Source of the DNA: Chitinimonas prasina
GTDB lineage: Bacteria > Pseudomonadota > Gammaproteobacteria > Burkholderiales > Chitinimonadaceae
Direction: 5' to 3'
Length of the DNA stretch: 64,000 nucleotides
NCBI RefSeq assembly: GCF_030160395.1
Contig: NZ_BSOG01000002.1
Location: 945,280-1,009,279 of the forward strand
In this document: positions 9,290 to 17,957 of the stretch, piece by piece
Position numbering within the stretch: position 1 is the first letter of the stretch
Layout of the letters: every line of letters begins with the position of its first letter
Translations under genes and position numbers: made by a program
Notes under the pieces: model-generated
Told to the model about the DNA's origin: nothing
The model's database searches: none
What the model saw: only the letters and a program-made list of their open reading frames with translations

Positions 9290-10882
9290 TTAGAACCGGA
9301 AGCTCCCATCGCTCCGCGTTACCGAACCACCGCAGGCAGGTGTGGTGAACTCGCGATTACCGCTGGCCGTGGCCTGGTTGCTCTCCCAGGTGGCACTGCT
9401 GCCATTCCACTTCACGTACTTGTACTGCGTGGCCGTTGCTGGCGGCAGGTTGGCGGTGCCGCTCCAGGTCGCGTTGCTACCGCTGCCTTGTGCCGTCAGG
9501 GCATAGCCGTTGGCAGGCGTCCAGTTGCCCAAGGGGGTCTGGTTGCCGACCACATAGACACGCTGGCCGCTAACGGTGCTGGCATTGGCGATGCTGAATG
9601 CCACCGGCACGGATGTGCAACCGCCACCGCCTGTGCTCTTGCTCCAGACGGCGTACTGGTTGCCTGAGGTACGCAAGGTCCAGCCTGCGCCGGGGTTCCA
9701 GTCGGTGGGGCCTATCTTCATCGCCACCTTGCCGTCGACAATAGCCGCATAGAGACCCTGCTCGGCGCGCTGTATGGCCACCGCAGAGGTCGAGCTCAGG
9801 CCTTGCTCCTTGCGGACATCGAGTATGGCCTTGATGGCCCCCTTCAATCCCCAGTTATAGGCGTGGGCGTAGTACACGCTGGGGATGCCCGGGTGGGTCA
9901 GCACATAGGCGTAACCTTGCATGACCTTGTCGCAAGGTACTGGCCAATGGTTCTGGCCCACGCCGCAGCTCTCGCTGGGGCCGGTGTCGTGGTTGTCGAC
10001 GAAGGTCACCATCTTCTGCCCCCACCAGCCTATGCCACCAGCGGGCTTGCCACTGCCATCGCGCAGGCGGCCATACTCGTTGTAGCTGAGTGCCTGGTTG
10101 AGCAAACCCTTGGTGGTGAAGTCGAACACGCCGCACTTGCCGGCCGTGCCGTCCACATAATTGACCAGCAGTTGGCGATGCCCATCCACGTTGTTGAAAT
10201 TCAGGTCGGTCCAGACCTCGCCCACGCAAAAGCTGGGGTTCATGGCATCGTGGTAGAGCGCCGCATAGCCCGGCGCATAGCCTTTTGAATAATCGTAACG
10301 TATGCCCTTGAAGCCCACGCCCTTGAGGCGTGACGATAGCCAGGTCTTGATGTCGTTCTGCACCACGGTCTGGCTATGGTCCAGATCGCGCGCGGCGGCA
10401 TAGCCATCGCCCGAATCGGCGTTGCCGCATTTGCCAGCCCACTCGTCGCTATTGACCACGGCATTGCAGCCCCAGGTGGGGTTGGTGAAGTCACCCCAGT
10501 TGGTGGTGCCGATACGGTGGTTGATCACGACATCGGCCACGCTGTGTATGCCCTGCCCGTTCAGTGCCGAGATGGCAGCGGCGAGCGCAGCTTCGTTGCC
10601 GTAGTTGGAATCGAGCTTGTTGAGCTGCCGCGGCAGGTAGCCCTCGCGCGAGCCAGCATCGGATGGCGGCGGGAACCAGACATGGGTGATGCCCAGGTTT
10701 TTCAGATCGCTGGCCTTGGCTTGCAGATCGCCGTACAGCTGACCATTGGCCGAGTTCCAGTGAAAGCCCTGGAACAGCACGGCGGTGCTGGACTTGGCCT
10801 GTTCTGTTGCGGCCAGCGCGGGCAAGGCGGCGGCCACTGCGCTTGCCAGCAAGCTGGCACGCAGAAGGTGTTGCAGTTTCAT
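9290..10882 (-). CDS. Secreted alpha-amylase (GH13) with C-terminal starch-binding domain
   Basis: Hydrolyses alpha-1,4-glucosidic bonds in starch outside the cell. Residues 1-25 are a Sec signal peptide ending ALAA. The four GH13 regions are present: VADVVINHR (about 115-123), GIRYDYSKG with the nucleophile Asp197, GEVW with the acid Glu222, and FVDNHDTG with Asp299. The overall pattern resembles maltotetraose-forming and related bacterial amylases (GH13_6 type). From about residue 425 there is a CBM20 starch-binding domain (VAFSIANASTVSGQRVYVVG, LGNWTP, YKYVKW). The upstream sequence CGGAGTGACGAC before the ATG is nearly identical to that of the pullulanase, suggesting a shared leader. The 3' end exists as a damaged copy at 7001-7226. 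Confidence 0.95.
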   Translation of the reverse strand: MKLQHLLRASLLASAVAAALPALAATEQAKSSTAVLFQGFHWNSANGQLYGDLQAKASDLKNLGITHVWFPPPSDAGSREGYLPRQLNKLDSNYGNEAALAAAISALNGQGIHSVADVVINHRIGTTNWGDFTNPTWGCNAVVNSDEWAGKCGNADSGDGYAAARDLDHSQTVVQNDIKTWLSSRLKGVGFKGIRYDYSKGYAPGYAALYHDAMNPSFCVGEVWTDLNFNNVDGHRQLLVNYVDGTAGKCGVFDFTTKGLLNQALSYNEYGRLRDGSGKPAGGIGWWGQKMVTFVDNHDTGPSESCGVGQNHWPVPCDKVMQGYAYVLTHPGIPSVYYAHAYNWGLKGAIKAILDVRKEQGLSSTSAVAIQRAEQGLYAAIVDGKVAMKIGPTDWNPGAGWTLRTSGNQYAVWSKSTGGGGCTSVPVAFSIANASTVSGQRVYVVGNQTPLGNWTPANGYALTAQGSGSNATWSGTANLPPATATQYKYVKWNGSSATWESNQATASGNREFTTPACGGSVTRSDGSFRF

Positions 10883-10989
10883 GTCGTCACTCCGATTTGA
10901 TTTTTTATGTGCTTGTTGGGTTGAGGCCGTACCGTCGTTCTGCTCTGTTGCGGCAACTCCTTGGCCATGCTGCAGCCGGCTTGGGGTTG

Positions 10990-11017
10990 AAAAAAGGCCG
11001 CCCTCTCGGGCGGCCTG
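10990..11017 (-). terminator. Intrinsic terminator of the pullulanase gene
   Basis: On the minus strand CAGGCCGCCC-GAGA-GGGCGGCCTTTTTT forms a strong GC stem with a T run, a few bases after the pullulanase stop and before the amylase leader. It suggests that the two starch genes are transcribed separately. Confidence 0.85.
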
Positions 11018-11022
11018 ACAGT

Positions 11023-14000
11023 TTACATTTCCACGAACACGGCGGTAGTCCTGGCCGGCACGCTAAAGCTGCCGGCGGCGCTGCTGAAGACAGCCCCCCT
11101 CACCACAGCATCCGCCCCGGCCTGCAGCACGGGGTGCAGTTGCAGTGTCTTGCCGCTGCTGCCTGCCACCGTGGTGGTATGTGCCACCTTGTCTGCATTG
11201 AACAGCACGAACACCGTCTTGTAGACCCCCCCGGTGTAGCCGGCACCATCCACCTTCATCACGATCAAGCCCGGCAGTTGCGCCGCGCCCGCATCCGGAA
11301 AGCTGACCCGCGCCTGCACATCGGCAGCGGTACGCAGACGGAACAGCGGAGTGCTCTTGCGGATGCGCAGTAGATCCTGGAAAGCACTACGGCTGGCAGC
11401 AATATGGCTGCTGCCGACCTTGAGGCCAGCGTCGGCCAGCAAGGGCTTCATGATGCTCCAGTTGTCGCCGTTCTTGTCCTGTATAGGCAAGCCCACCGCC
11501 CAGTTGTTGCTGGTGCCGCTCCAATCGATGCGGTTGAACCAGTCACCCGAGTTGTAGGAATCACGATCCAGCGACTTGGAGCGCAGCAGATCATCGCCCG
11601 CGTGGAAGAATGGCACCCCCTGTCCCAGCGCAACCAACGACAGGCCCACCACCTGCGCCCTGGCTCGATCCGCGGCACTACTGGCGCGAGGCAAGCGGTA
11701 CTGGCTGATATCGAACAGCGTCTGGTTGTCGTGTTTGCTGACATAGCTGATCAGTTCCTGTGGGTCCGCCGTATAGCCGGCCGGTTGGCCGTTATAGTCG
11801 ATCTGGCTGCCTTTCTTGCTGGCACCGGTGTAATCGACCAGCGTGTAGTCCTTCAGGTTGCCCGCCAGACCGAGGCGTATCAGGTCCTGCGCCTTGAGGG
11901 CGCTATTGCGCTCATCCGCAGTACAAGCACTAGCGTCGTTCTTGTCCACGCACTGGCCATTGATAAACCCCTGGTTGCGTACCAGCCACTCGCCACCATC
12001 GAACGGGCTACCACCCCGGGCGGCATCGCGCAGGCGATCGCTGAACGAGCCTATGCCCGTGCCGGCCAGATTGAGCTGGCTGGCCTGCTTGAAGCGGGCA
12101 TTGTTTTCCACCTCGCCAAAGTTCCAGCCCTCGCCGTACAGGTAAATCTCTCGGCCGGCGGCCGCATTTACCTCGGTCTGCAGCCGCTGCATCACGTCCA
12201 GCGGCTGGTGGCCCATCAGGTCGAAGCGGAAGGCATCGATCTGGTACTGGCTGGCCCAGACCTTGACCGAGTCGATCATCAGCTTGGCCATCATGGCGTG
12301 CTCGGTCGCCGTATTGGAGCAACAGGTGGAGTTGGTGACCGCACCATTGCCGTCTAGACGATGGTAATAACCGGGGACGATGCGATCCAGCACTGATTTG
12401 CCGTCCTGGCCCGATGCCGGAGTGTGGTTGTAGACCACATCCATCACCACCCGCAGCCCGCTATCGTGCAGCGCCTTCACCGCAGTGCGCATTTCCACCG
12501 TGCGGGCCAGGCCATTGGGGTCGGTAGCATAGCTCCCCTCCGGTGCGGTGTAGTGCAACGGGTCATAGCCCCAGTTGAATGCATCGCTGTCGCGCACGGC
12601 TGCCACGGCAGCTTGCTGGCTCTCGCCGTCACCCGCCGCCGCGGTGTCTATCGCTGGCACCTTCTGGTCTGCAGCCAGCTCAGGGGCGCTGGAGATATCG
12701 TTCACCGGCAGCCAGTGCACATGGGTCAGGCCCGCCTGCTGCAAGGCCTTCAGGTGCTTCATCCCATTGCTGGTGCCATGGCTGAATGCCAGGAACTTGC
12801 CCTGATGGTTGGCAGGCACAGTCGCATCATTGGCCGAGAAATCACGCACATGCAGCTCGTACAGCGCAATATCCTCGGGCGCAGCCAGTGCCGGTATGGC
12901 GTGGCCATCCCAGCCTGCCGGCTTGGTGGCTGCTGCCGTCAGGTCGGTGATCAGGCTACGGGTGCTATTGGCTGACAGGCCCAGCGAGTAGGGATCGGTT
13001 ACCGTATTGATCTCGACCTTGCCGGTACTGCGGGCATATACCTCCACCCGGTAAGCGTAATACCGGGCGTTGATCCAAGCCGCTTCGCCATTGGCACTCC
13101 AGATACCCGTATTGGCATCCAGCTGCATGGTCAGCGAGCCGGCGCTGGCGCTGGTCGGGCCATCAAACAGCTGCACATCCACCGACCTCGCTGTCGGCGA
13201 CCACAGCCGGAACACCGGCTTGCCGCCTTCGATCACTGCGCCCAGCGCCGCATTGGCTGCGGCACTGGCGTACAGATCGTCCAGCACCGGCCCCGTCTGT
13301 ACCTGGCTGCCATCGACTACGACACCGTTCACCGTCTGCGACACCACCAGTTGGCCTTTGACCAGGCTCTTGGCATTGGCGCCTGCCGCAAGCTTGAACG
13401 CAGGCGCACCGGCCAAGTGTGGGTAGCGGGCCTTGAGGGCATCAGCCAAGGTGGTCGCCGCCAGGTCTATCACACCATCGGCACCGCTGATGCCACTGGC
13501 CCCCAGCACCATGCCGCCATTGGCAGCATGATGCAGCTTGTAGCTGGCGCTCAGGCTGGCGCCAGGCCAGACCAGGGTATCGGCAGTCAACCACACAGCC
13601 TTGGCCGACGAGAGATTGGCGCTGCTCTTGGCCGGCTCGCTGCTATAGACCGTGCAATCGCCATCCTTCACCCACACCTGCTGGCCCTTGCTGGCGATAT
13701 CTGCCGCAAAGGTCGCCAATTGATCGCTGCCGCACAGCTTGGTGGCATCCTTGCCATCGGCCGTCGGGACGGTGATCAGGAAGTCCATCTTGCCCTTGGC
13801 CACATCCACCTCGATATCGGTGTAAGCGCCGTAGGCATTAGTCTTGTCAAACAGGTAACGGTTGCCGGGCCAGCCGGTAGAAGGCGTCTTGGGGCCGGAC
13901 CAGGAATACACACCCCAGTCCTTGTAAACACCATCCTTACGCCAGAGATTGACGCGCAGATGGCCTGCCTTGATTTCAGCCGTGGGTGGGGTAGTTGTGC

Positions 14001-14118
14001 CGCCGCCGTCACTGCCACCGCCTCCACCGCCACAGGCGGTGATCAGCAAGCTGCCGGCGAGCGCCGCGCCAAACAGGCGCAGCCGGGCCCAGCGGCCCGA
14101 GTCGCTAAGGTATTGCAT
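11023..14118 (-). CDS. pulA: Pullulanase-type alpha-1,6-glucosidase, lipoprotein
   Basis: Debranching enzyme that cleaves alpha-1,6 links in pullulan and branched starch. The N-terminus is a lipoprotein signal (LLITAC, lipidated Cys29) followed by a Gly/Ser linker, so it is anchored in the outer membrane or exported from there. Residues about 45-160 match a CBM41 pullulan-binding domain (HLRVNLWRKDG, WGVYSWSG), then a CBM48-like sheet (FRLWSPTARSVDVQLFD). The GH13_13 catalytic barrel follows with FNWGYDPLHYTAPEGSY, VVMDVVYNHT, AFRFDLMGH (nucleophile Asp), LYGEGWNFG (acid Glu) and YVSKHDNQTLFD. A C-terminal beta domain closes the protein. The 1031-residue length is normal for the family. It complements the neighbouring amylase in complete starch breakdown. 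Confidence 0.95.
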   Translation of the reverse strand: MQYLSDSGRWARLRLFGAALAGSLLITACGGGGGGSDGGGTTTPPTAEIKAGHLRVNLWRKDGVYKDWGVYSWSGPKTPSTGWPGNRYLFDKTNAYGAYTDIEVDVAKGKMDFLITVPTADGKDATKLCGSDQLATFAADIASKGQQVWVKDGDCTVYSSEPAKSSANLSSAKAVWLTADTLVWPGASLSASYKLHHAANGGMVLGASGISGADGVIDLAATTLADALKARYPHLAGAPAFKLAAGANAKSLVKGQLVVSQTVNGVVVDGSQVQTGPVLDDLYASAAANAALGAVIEGGKPVFRLWSPTARSVDVQLFDGPTSASAGSLTMQLDANTGIWSANGEAAWINARYYAYRVEVYARSTGKVEINTVTDPYSLGLSANSTRSLITDLTAAATKPAGWDGHAIPALAAPEDIALYELHVRDFSANDATVPANHQGKFLAFSHGTSNGMKHLKALQQAGLTHVHWLPVNDISSAPELAADQKVPAIDTAAAGDGESQQAAVAAVRDSDAFNWGYDPLHYTAPEGSYATDPNGLARTVEMRTAVKALHDSGLRVVMDVVYNHTPASGQDGKSVLDRIVPGYYHRLDGNGAVTNSTCCSNTATEHAMMAKLMIDSVKVWASQYQIDAFRFDLMGHQPLDVMQRLQTEVNAAAGREIYLYGEGWNFGEVENNARFKQASQLNLAGTGIGSFSDRLRDAARGGSPFDGGEWLVRNQGFINGQCVDKNDASACTADERNSALKAQDLIRLGLAGNLKDYTLVDYTGASKKGSQIDYNGQPAGYTADPQELISYVSKHDNQTLFDISQYRLPRASSAADRARAQVVGLSLVALGQGVPFFHAGDDLLRSKSLDRDSYNSGDWFNRIDWSGTSNNWAVGLPIQDKNGDNWSIMKPLLADAGLKVGSSHIAASRSAFQDLLRIRKSTPLFRLRTAADVQARVSFPDAGAAQLPGLIVMKVDGAGYTGGVYKTVFVLFNADKVAHTTTVAGSSGKTLQLHPVLQAGADAVVRGAVFSSAAGSFSVPARTTAVFVEM

Positions 14119-14361
14119 GGGTCATCACTCCGGTTTATTCGCCGCCGGGTATCCCGGCTGGCTGGTTTATTGTGCGGTGCAGCGTAACTACGGGTAAGCA
14201 AAGTACTGAAACTACGCAACTTTTTGCTGCACTCGTTTATTTGTGCCCCAGGACTGGCGCGAGGTCAACGCCCAAGACAAGACTGGTATGACAAGTAGTT
14301 TTACAACCTTGCTGCAACGGGCTTCGTCGTCATGCAAGCCGGCATGCGCAAATCCGAAAAC
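14119..14361. other. Intergenic gap between the pullulanase promoter side and the bioB terminator
   Basis: About 240 bp upstream of the pullulanase start. It should contain its promoter. No convincing gene or repeat was seen. Confidence 0.4.
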
Positions 14362-14396
14362 AAAAAAACGCCAAGCACAAAGTGGTTGGCGTTTTT
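14362..14396 (-). terminator. Intrinsic terminator of bioB
   Basis: AAAAACGCCAAGCAC - AAA - GTGGTTGGCGTTTTT forms a stem of about 15 bp with one mismatch and a T run on the minus strand, about 60 bp after the bioB stop. Confidence 0.8.
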
Positions 14397-14455
14397 CGTA
14401 GTCTACATATTAGCAGCTACTTGTTTGGCACAGCCCTGCAGCAAAACAGACCGTA

Positions 14456-15451
14456 TCAGAGGGGCTGCAGATCCAGCTTTTCAAATAACTGGCGATCCCG
14501 ATCCGCCTCCGGATTGCCGGTGGTTAGCAGCTTATCCCCATAGAAAATGGAATTCGCACCGGCCAGAAAGCACAAGGCCTGCACCGACTCTGGCATCTGC
14601 TGGCGGCCGGCAGACAGGCGCACAAAGCTGCGCGGCAAGGTGATGCGGGCAACGGCAATAGTGCGCACGAACTCGCTCCAGTCTATGCCTTCCTGCTCCG
14701 CCAGGGGCGTACCCTCCACCTTGACCAGGTTGTTGATGGGAACCGACTCAGGTTGCGGATCCAGATTGGCCAACTGTGCCAGTAGGCCGGCGCGCTCTTC
14801 GCGCGTTTCGCCCATGCCCACAATGCCGCCACAGCAGACACTCATGCCCGATTCCCGTACCTGCCGCAGGGTATCAAGCCTATCGTCGTAGCCACGGGTA
14901 CCGATGATGTCGCCGTACTTCTCCGGCGCGGTATCCAGATTGTGGTTGTAGTAATCCAGGCCAGCGTCCTTCAGCTCCCCCGCCATGCCTTGCTTGAGCA
15001 TGCCCAGGGTGGCACAGGTCTGCAGCCCCAGGGCCTTGACCCCGGCTATCATCTGCTTCACCTCGTCCAGATCACGCTGCTTGGGGCCACGCCAGGCTGC
15101 CCCCATGCAGAAGCGCGAGGCACCAGCAGCCTTGGCTGCCTGCGCCGCCTGCAGCACCTCATCCAGCGGCATCAGATCCTGGCTGGTGACACCGGTGTCA
15201 TAGCGCACCGACTGCGGACAGTAGCCACAATCCTCCGGGCAGCCCCCCGTCTTGATCGACAGCAAGGTGGACAGCTGCACCTTGCTGGCATCGAAATGCT
15301 CGCGATGCACCGTCTGGGCCATGAACAGCAAGTCATTGAAAGGCAATGCAAACAACTCCGCCACAGCCTCCACCGACCAGTTCTTGGCCTCGGCATGCGG
15401 AACGGGTTTCTTGTGGAAGACAACAGCGTTGGGTGCAGCAGCTTGGTTCAT
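14456..15451 (-). CDS. bioB: Biotin synthase
   Basis: Radical-SAM enzyme that inserts sulfur into dethiobiotin in the last step of biotin synthesis. The CxxxCxxC motif for the 4Fe-4S cluster is Cys71, Cys75, Cys78 ([10 protein letters not shown]). Other family blocks follow: [43 protein letters not shown] and [13 protein letters not shown]. At 331 residues it is of normal length. The first 20 residues are a variable leader. No other bio genes adjoin, so it is a single-gene unit with its own terminator. Confidence 0.97.
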   Translation of the reverse strand: MNQAAAPNAVVFHKKPVPHAEAKNWSVEAVAELFALPFNDLLFMAQTVHREHFDASKVQLSTLLSIKTGGCPEDCGYCPQSVRYDTGVTSQDLMPLDEVLQAAQAAKAAGASRFCMGAAWRGPKQRDLDEVKQMIAGVKALGLQTCATLGMLKQGMAGELKDAGLDYYNHNLDTAPEKYGDIIGTRGYDDRLDTLRQVRESGMSVCCGGIVGMGETREERAGLLAQLANLDPQPESVPINNLVKVEGTPLAEQEGIDWSEFVRTIAVARITLPRSFVRLSAGRQQMPESVQALCFLAGANSIFYGDKLLTTGNPEADRDRQLFEKLDLQPL

Positions 15452-15821
15452 GGCAGGGAAGCATGTCTCGTTATCGTTATGCTAATTTTTGGGCCTACCG
15501 CCGCACTTGTCAAATATTCAACGCAGCAAAATTTGACTAGTAAACCACCCCACCCCGCGGAAACTGTTTGGTTTAAGTCAGGCAGGCTCAGCAGCCTGAC
15601 TGGCGTATGGCGGTTGTAGTTAGCCGCCGCCACTGCGGGCGCGATATGCATGATCAGGACGAGAAGGTGCTGATGGTTGAATCCGGGCATACCAACTTCA
15701 GCCTGCAACGGTACCGACTAAAGTGGCCAAGCCAAATGGTGAATAGTTCACAACCACATGTTTTGTAACAAATCCATGATATGAACGTCCTTTGCCTGAA
15801 GTTCCACCCTAAGGATTTGTC
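15452..15821. other. Divergent promoter region between bioB and the phnD-like gene
   Basis: The 370-bp gap separates two divergently transcribed genes and must hold both promoters. No clear Pho box, BirA-type palindrome or gene was found. Confidence 0.35.
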
Positions 15822-16799
15822 ATGAGTCGTTCCGCACTTTTTAGCTGCCTCCTCGCCTGCACCGTGGCCATTGGCCTGCCAGCACACGCTTCAGACCCCA
15901 AGGCCATTACGGTTGGGCTGATTGCACCGACCAACGAGGCGGAAACGCTCAAGAAATGGCAACCGGTGCTTGATGACATGGCCGCAGAACTGAAGGTGCC
16001 GGTAGTCGGTATGCCGGCCAAGGATTATGGCGCCCTGATCAAGGGTATGGCAGATGGTAAGGTGCAGGTTGCATGGTTTGGTCAGAAATCGGCCTTGCAG
16101 GCCATCACCGATGCGCATGGCGAGGTGTTCGCCCACCATGTGAAGGCAGATGGTAGCAAAGGCTATTCATCGCTTTTGCTGGCGGCCAAGAGCAGCCCGA
16201 TCAAGTCCGTGGATGAGGTCATCGCCAGCCCCGGCAAATATAGCCTGGCAATGGGCAAGCCCAGTTCGACCTCGGGTTTTCTCATTCCAATTTACAACGT
16301 GATCACCAAGAACAAGCTGGAAATGAAGACCCATTTCAGCCGCCTTCAGACGGGTAGCCATGAAGACAACTTCCTGGCGGTTGCCAATGGCAAGGTGGAT
16401 ATCGCCACGAACAACACCGATGACCTCGACAACTTCCGCAGCAAGCACCCTTCGGAGTATGCCAAGGTCAAGGTAATCTGGACTTCGGAGCCGATAGGAC
16501 TGGACCCTATGGTGATGGACAAGCGCCTCAATGCACCACTCAAGCAGCGGATTGCCGGCTTCTTCAGAGCCTATGGCAAGACTGCCCAACAGAAGGCGCG
16601 TTTGCTGCAGGCCAATGAGTTGGTGGGGTTTGCCCGGGCCAACAACAAACTGCTGAGCCGAATTGCTGATCTGGAAGCATTCAATGAGCAATACACGCTG
16701 ATGAACGATGAATCGCTCACTTCCGAGCAAAAGGATGCAAAGTTCAAGGTGCTGTTCCAGAAGCACAAGGACACGTCCCGCCTTCTCGGGGGCAATTGA
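15822..16799 (+). CDS. phnD: Phosphonate/phosphite-type ABC transporter substrate-binding protein (PhnD-like)
   Basis: Periplasmic binding protein of the PhnD family, which delivers phosphonates or phosphite to an ABC importer. Residues 1-24 are a signal peptide ending AHAS. Family features include an early GLIAPTNEAETL stretch, the segment MADGKVQVAWFGQKSALQA, and GKPSSTSGFLIP, which corresponds to the Ser/Thr phosphonate-oxyanion-binding turn. At 325 residues it is of normal size. Oddly, no phnC or phnE gene for the ATPase and permease lies nearby. The next gene, 21 bp downstream on the same strand, is a LysR regulator. The protein may serve a transporter encoded elsewhere or act as a sensor component. 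Confidence 0.88.
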   Translation: MSRSALFSCLLACTVAIGLPAHASDPKAITVGLIAPTNEAETLKKWQPVLDDMAAELKVPVVGMPAKDYGALIKGMADGKVQVAWFGQKSALQAITDAHGEVFAHHVKADGSKGYSSLLLAAKSSPIKSVDEVIASPGKYSLAMGKPSSTSGFLIPIYNVITKNKLEMKTHFSRLQTGSHEDNFLAVANGKVDIATNNTDDLDNFRSKHPSEYAKVKVIWTSEPIGLDPMVMDKRLNAPLKQRIAGFFRAYGKTAQQKARLLQANELVGFARANNKLLSRIADLEAFNEQYTLMNDESLTSEQKDAKFKVLFQKHKDTSRLLGGN

Positions 16800-16820
16800 A
16801 CGGGGTTGCGCAAGGCTGTG

Positions 16821-17717
16821 ATGGGGCGACCGGCTCAAGCAGGCATGATGCTCGCTCCGCTCCTGATCGCCTTCAAGGAAGTTGCCCGCCAGGGCAGTGT
16901 GACAGCGGCAGCCAGGCAGCTCGATTGCAGTCAGCCCACGATCACAGCCCGAATAAGGCAGCTGGAGGAACGTTACGCAGTTGAGTTGTTCCACCGTCGA
17001 GGCAGCAGGCTGGATTTGACCGATATCGGTACCCACCTGCTACCCTTGATCGATCAACTGCTGCAGCAGGAAGGGGATATCGACTTCTTGCTGCGGAACG
17101 CAGGCGCATTGCGTGGTGGCAGTTTGCGCATAGGGGTCACAGGGCCGTATTACATACTGCCCAGCGTTGCCGCCTTCAGGCAGCAGTATCCCGCTGTTGA
17201 AGTGAGCATAGAGGTGGGTAACTCCCAGGCTGTGCTGGAGGCGCTCGATGACTATGAAATCGACCTGGCTGTTTCTTCGCATGAGGTCGAGGACAGCAGG
17301 CTGGAGCGCAGGACCATCGCAACCGACCCCTTGGTATTGATCGTGCCGCAGCGGCATCGGCTTGCCGCTCTTGCGGACATTTGCCTGGCCGATCTGGCCG
17401 ATTGCAACCTGCTGCTGCGCGAGCCGGGGTCCATGACCCGCAAGCTGACGGAGCAGGCCCTGCAAGGTGCCGGCATCAAACTGGCGTCTAGCATGGTGAT
17501 AGGCAGCCGTGAGGCTATCTGCGAGGCAGTCAGGCTGGGCATGGGCTGCAGTCTGATGCCGCGTGGCGAGGTGCCTACTCAGGCTGGCCTGGCCATTTGC
17601 TCCTTGCGCGAGCCTATCCCCGTCTTGCATGAGTATCTTTACACCTTGAGTACGCGCGCGCACAACCCGGTGATCGCCGCTTTTCTCGCCGCCCTGCCCC
17701 CACACCGACTCCCCTGA
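16821..17717 (+). CDS. LysR-family transcriptional regulator
   Basis: The N-terminal winged helix-turn-helix (FKEVARQGSVTAAARQLDCSQ…TITARIRQLEE) is followed by a periplasmic-binding-protein-like effector domain (from about residue 90, GGSLRIGVTGPYYILPSVAAF). The effector domain includes YEIDLAVSSHEVEDSRL and a typical C-terminal GMGCSLMPRGEV. I chose the ATG at 16821 because AAGG lies 5 nt upstream; the reading frame also extends to a TTG at 16806, and ATGs at 16845/16848 would be equally usual for a LysR protein. It follows the phnD-like gene by 21 bp and is probably cotranscribed. The likely job is control of phosphonate or phosphate-ester genes in this region, which is inferred from position only. 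Confidence 0.85.
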   Translation: MGRPAQAGMMLAPLLIAFKEVARQGSVTAAARQLDCSQPTITARIRQLEERYAVELFHRRGSRLDLTDIGTHLLPLIDQLLQQEGDIDFLLRNAGALRGGSLRIGVTGPYYILPSVAAFRQQYPAVEVSIEVGNSQAVLEALDDYEIDLAVSSHEVEDSRLERRTIATDPLVLIVPQRHRLAALADICLADLADCNLLLREPGSMTRKLTEQALQGAGIKLASSMVIGSREAICEAVRLGMGCSLMPRGEVPTQAGLAICSLREPIPVLHEYLYTLSTRAHNPVIAAFLAALPPHRLP

Positions 17718-17957
17718 CAACGCTGTGTCCTGAGTGCTCATAAGGCGCGGAGCAGGTCACCCCCCTGCAGCACCGCACACCCCAGCCATCACCCGCTGCC
17801 AAATCGGCTGATATGGGTATCGGTAGATTTGTGCCTATGGCAATCAGCCTGTCGTGCTAGCTCCCTAAGCTGCGGGCAGCCTCGTTGGCTCGGCAGCACG
17901 GGCAATGAGGCCTGCTTGCAGGGAGCGATGATCCTTGCGCCACAAGGGAGAGCAACA

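Noticed and set aside
15452-15821. Possible Pho box upstream of the phnD-like gene
   Set aside because: No pair of CTGTCAT-like half-sites at 11-bp spacing could be found.
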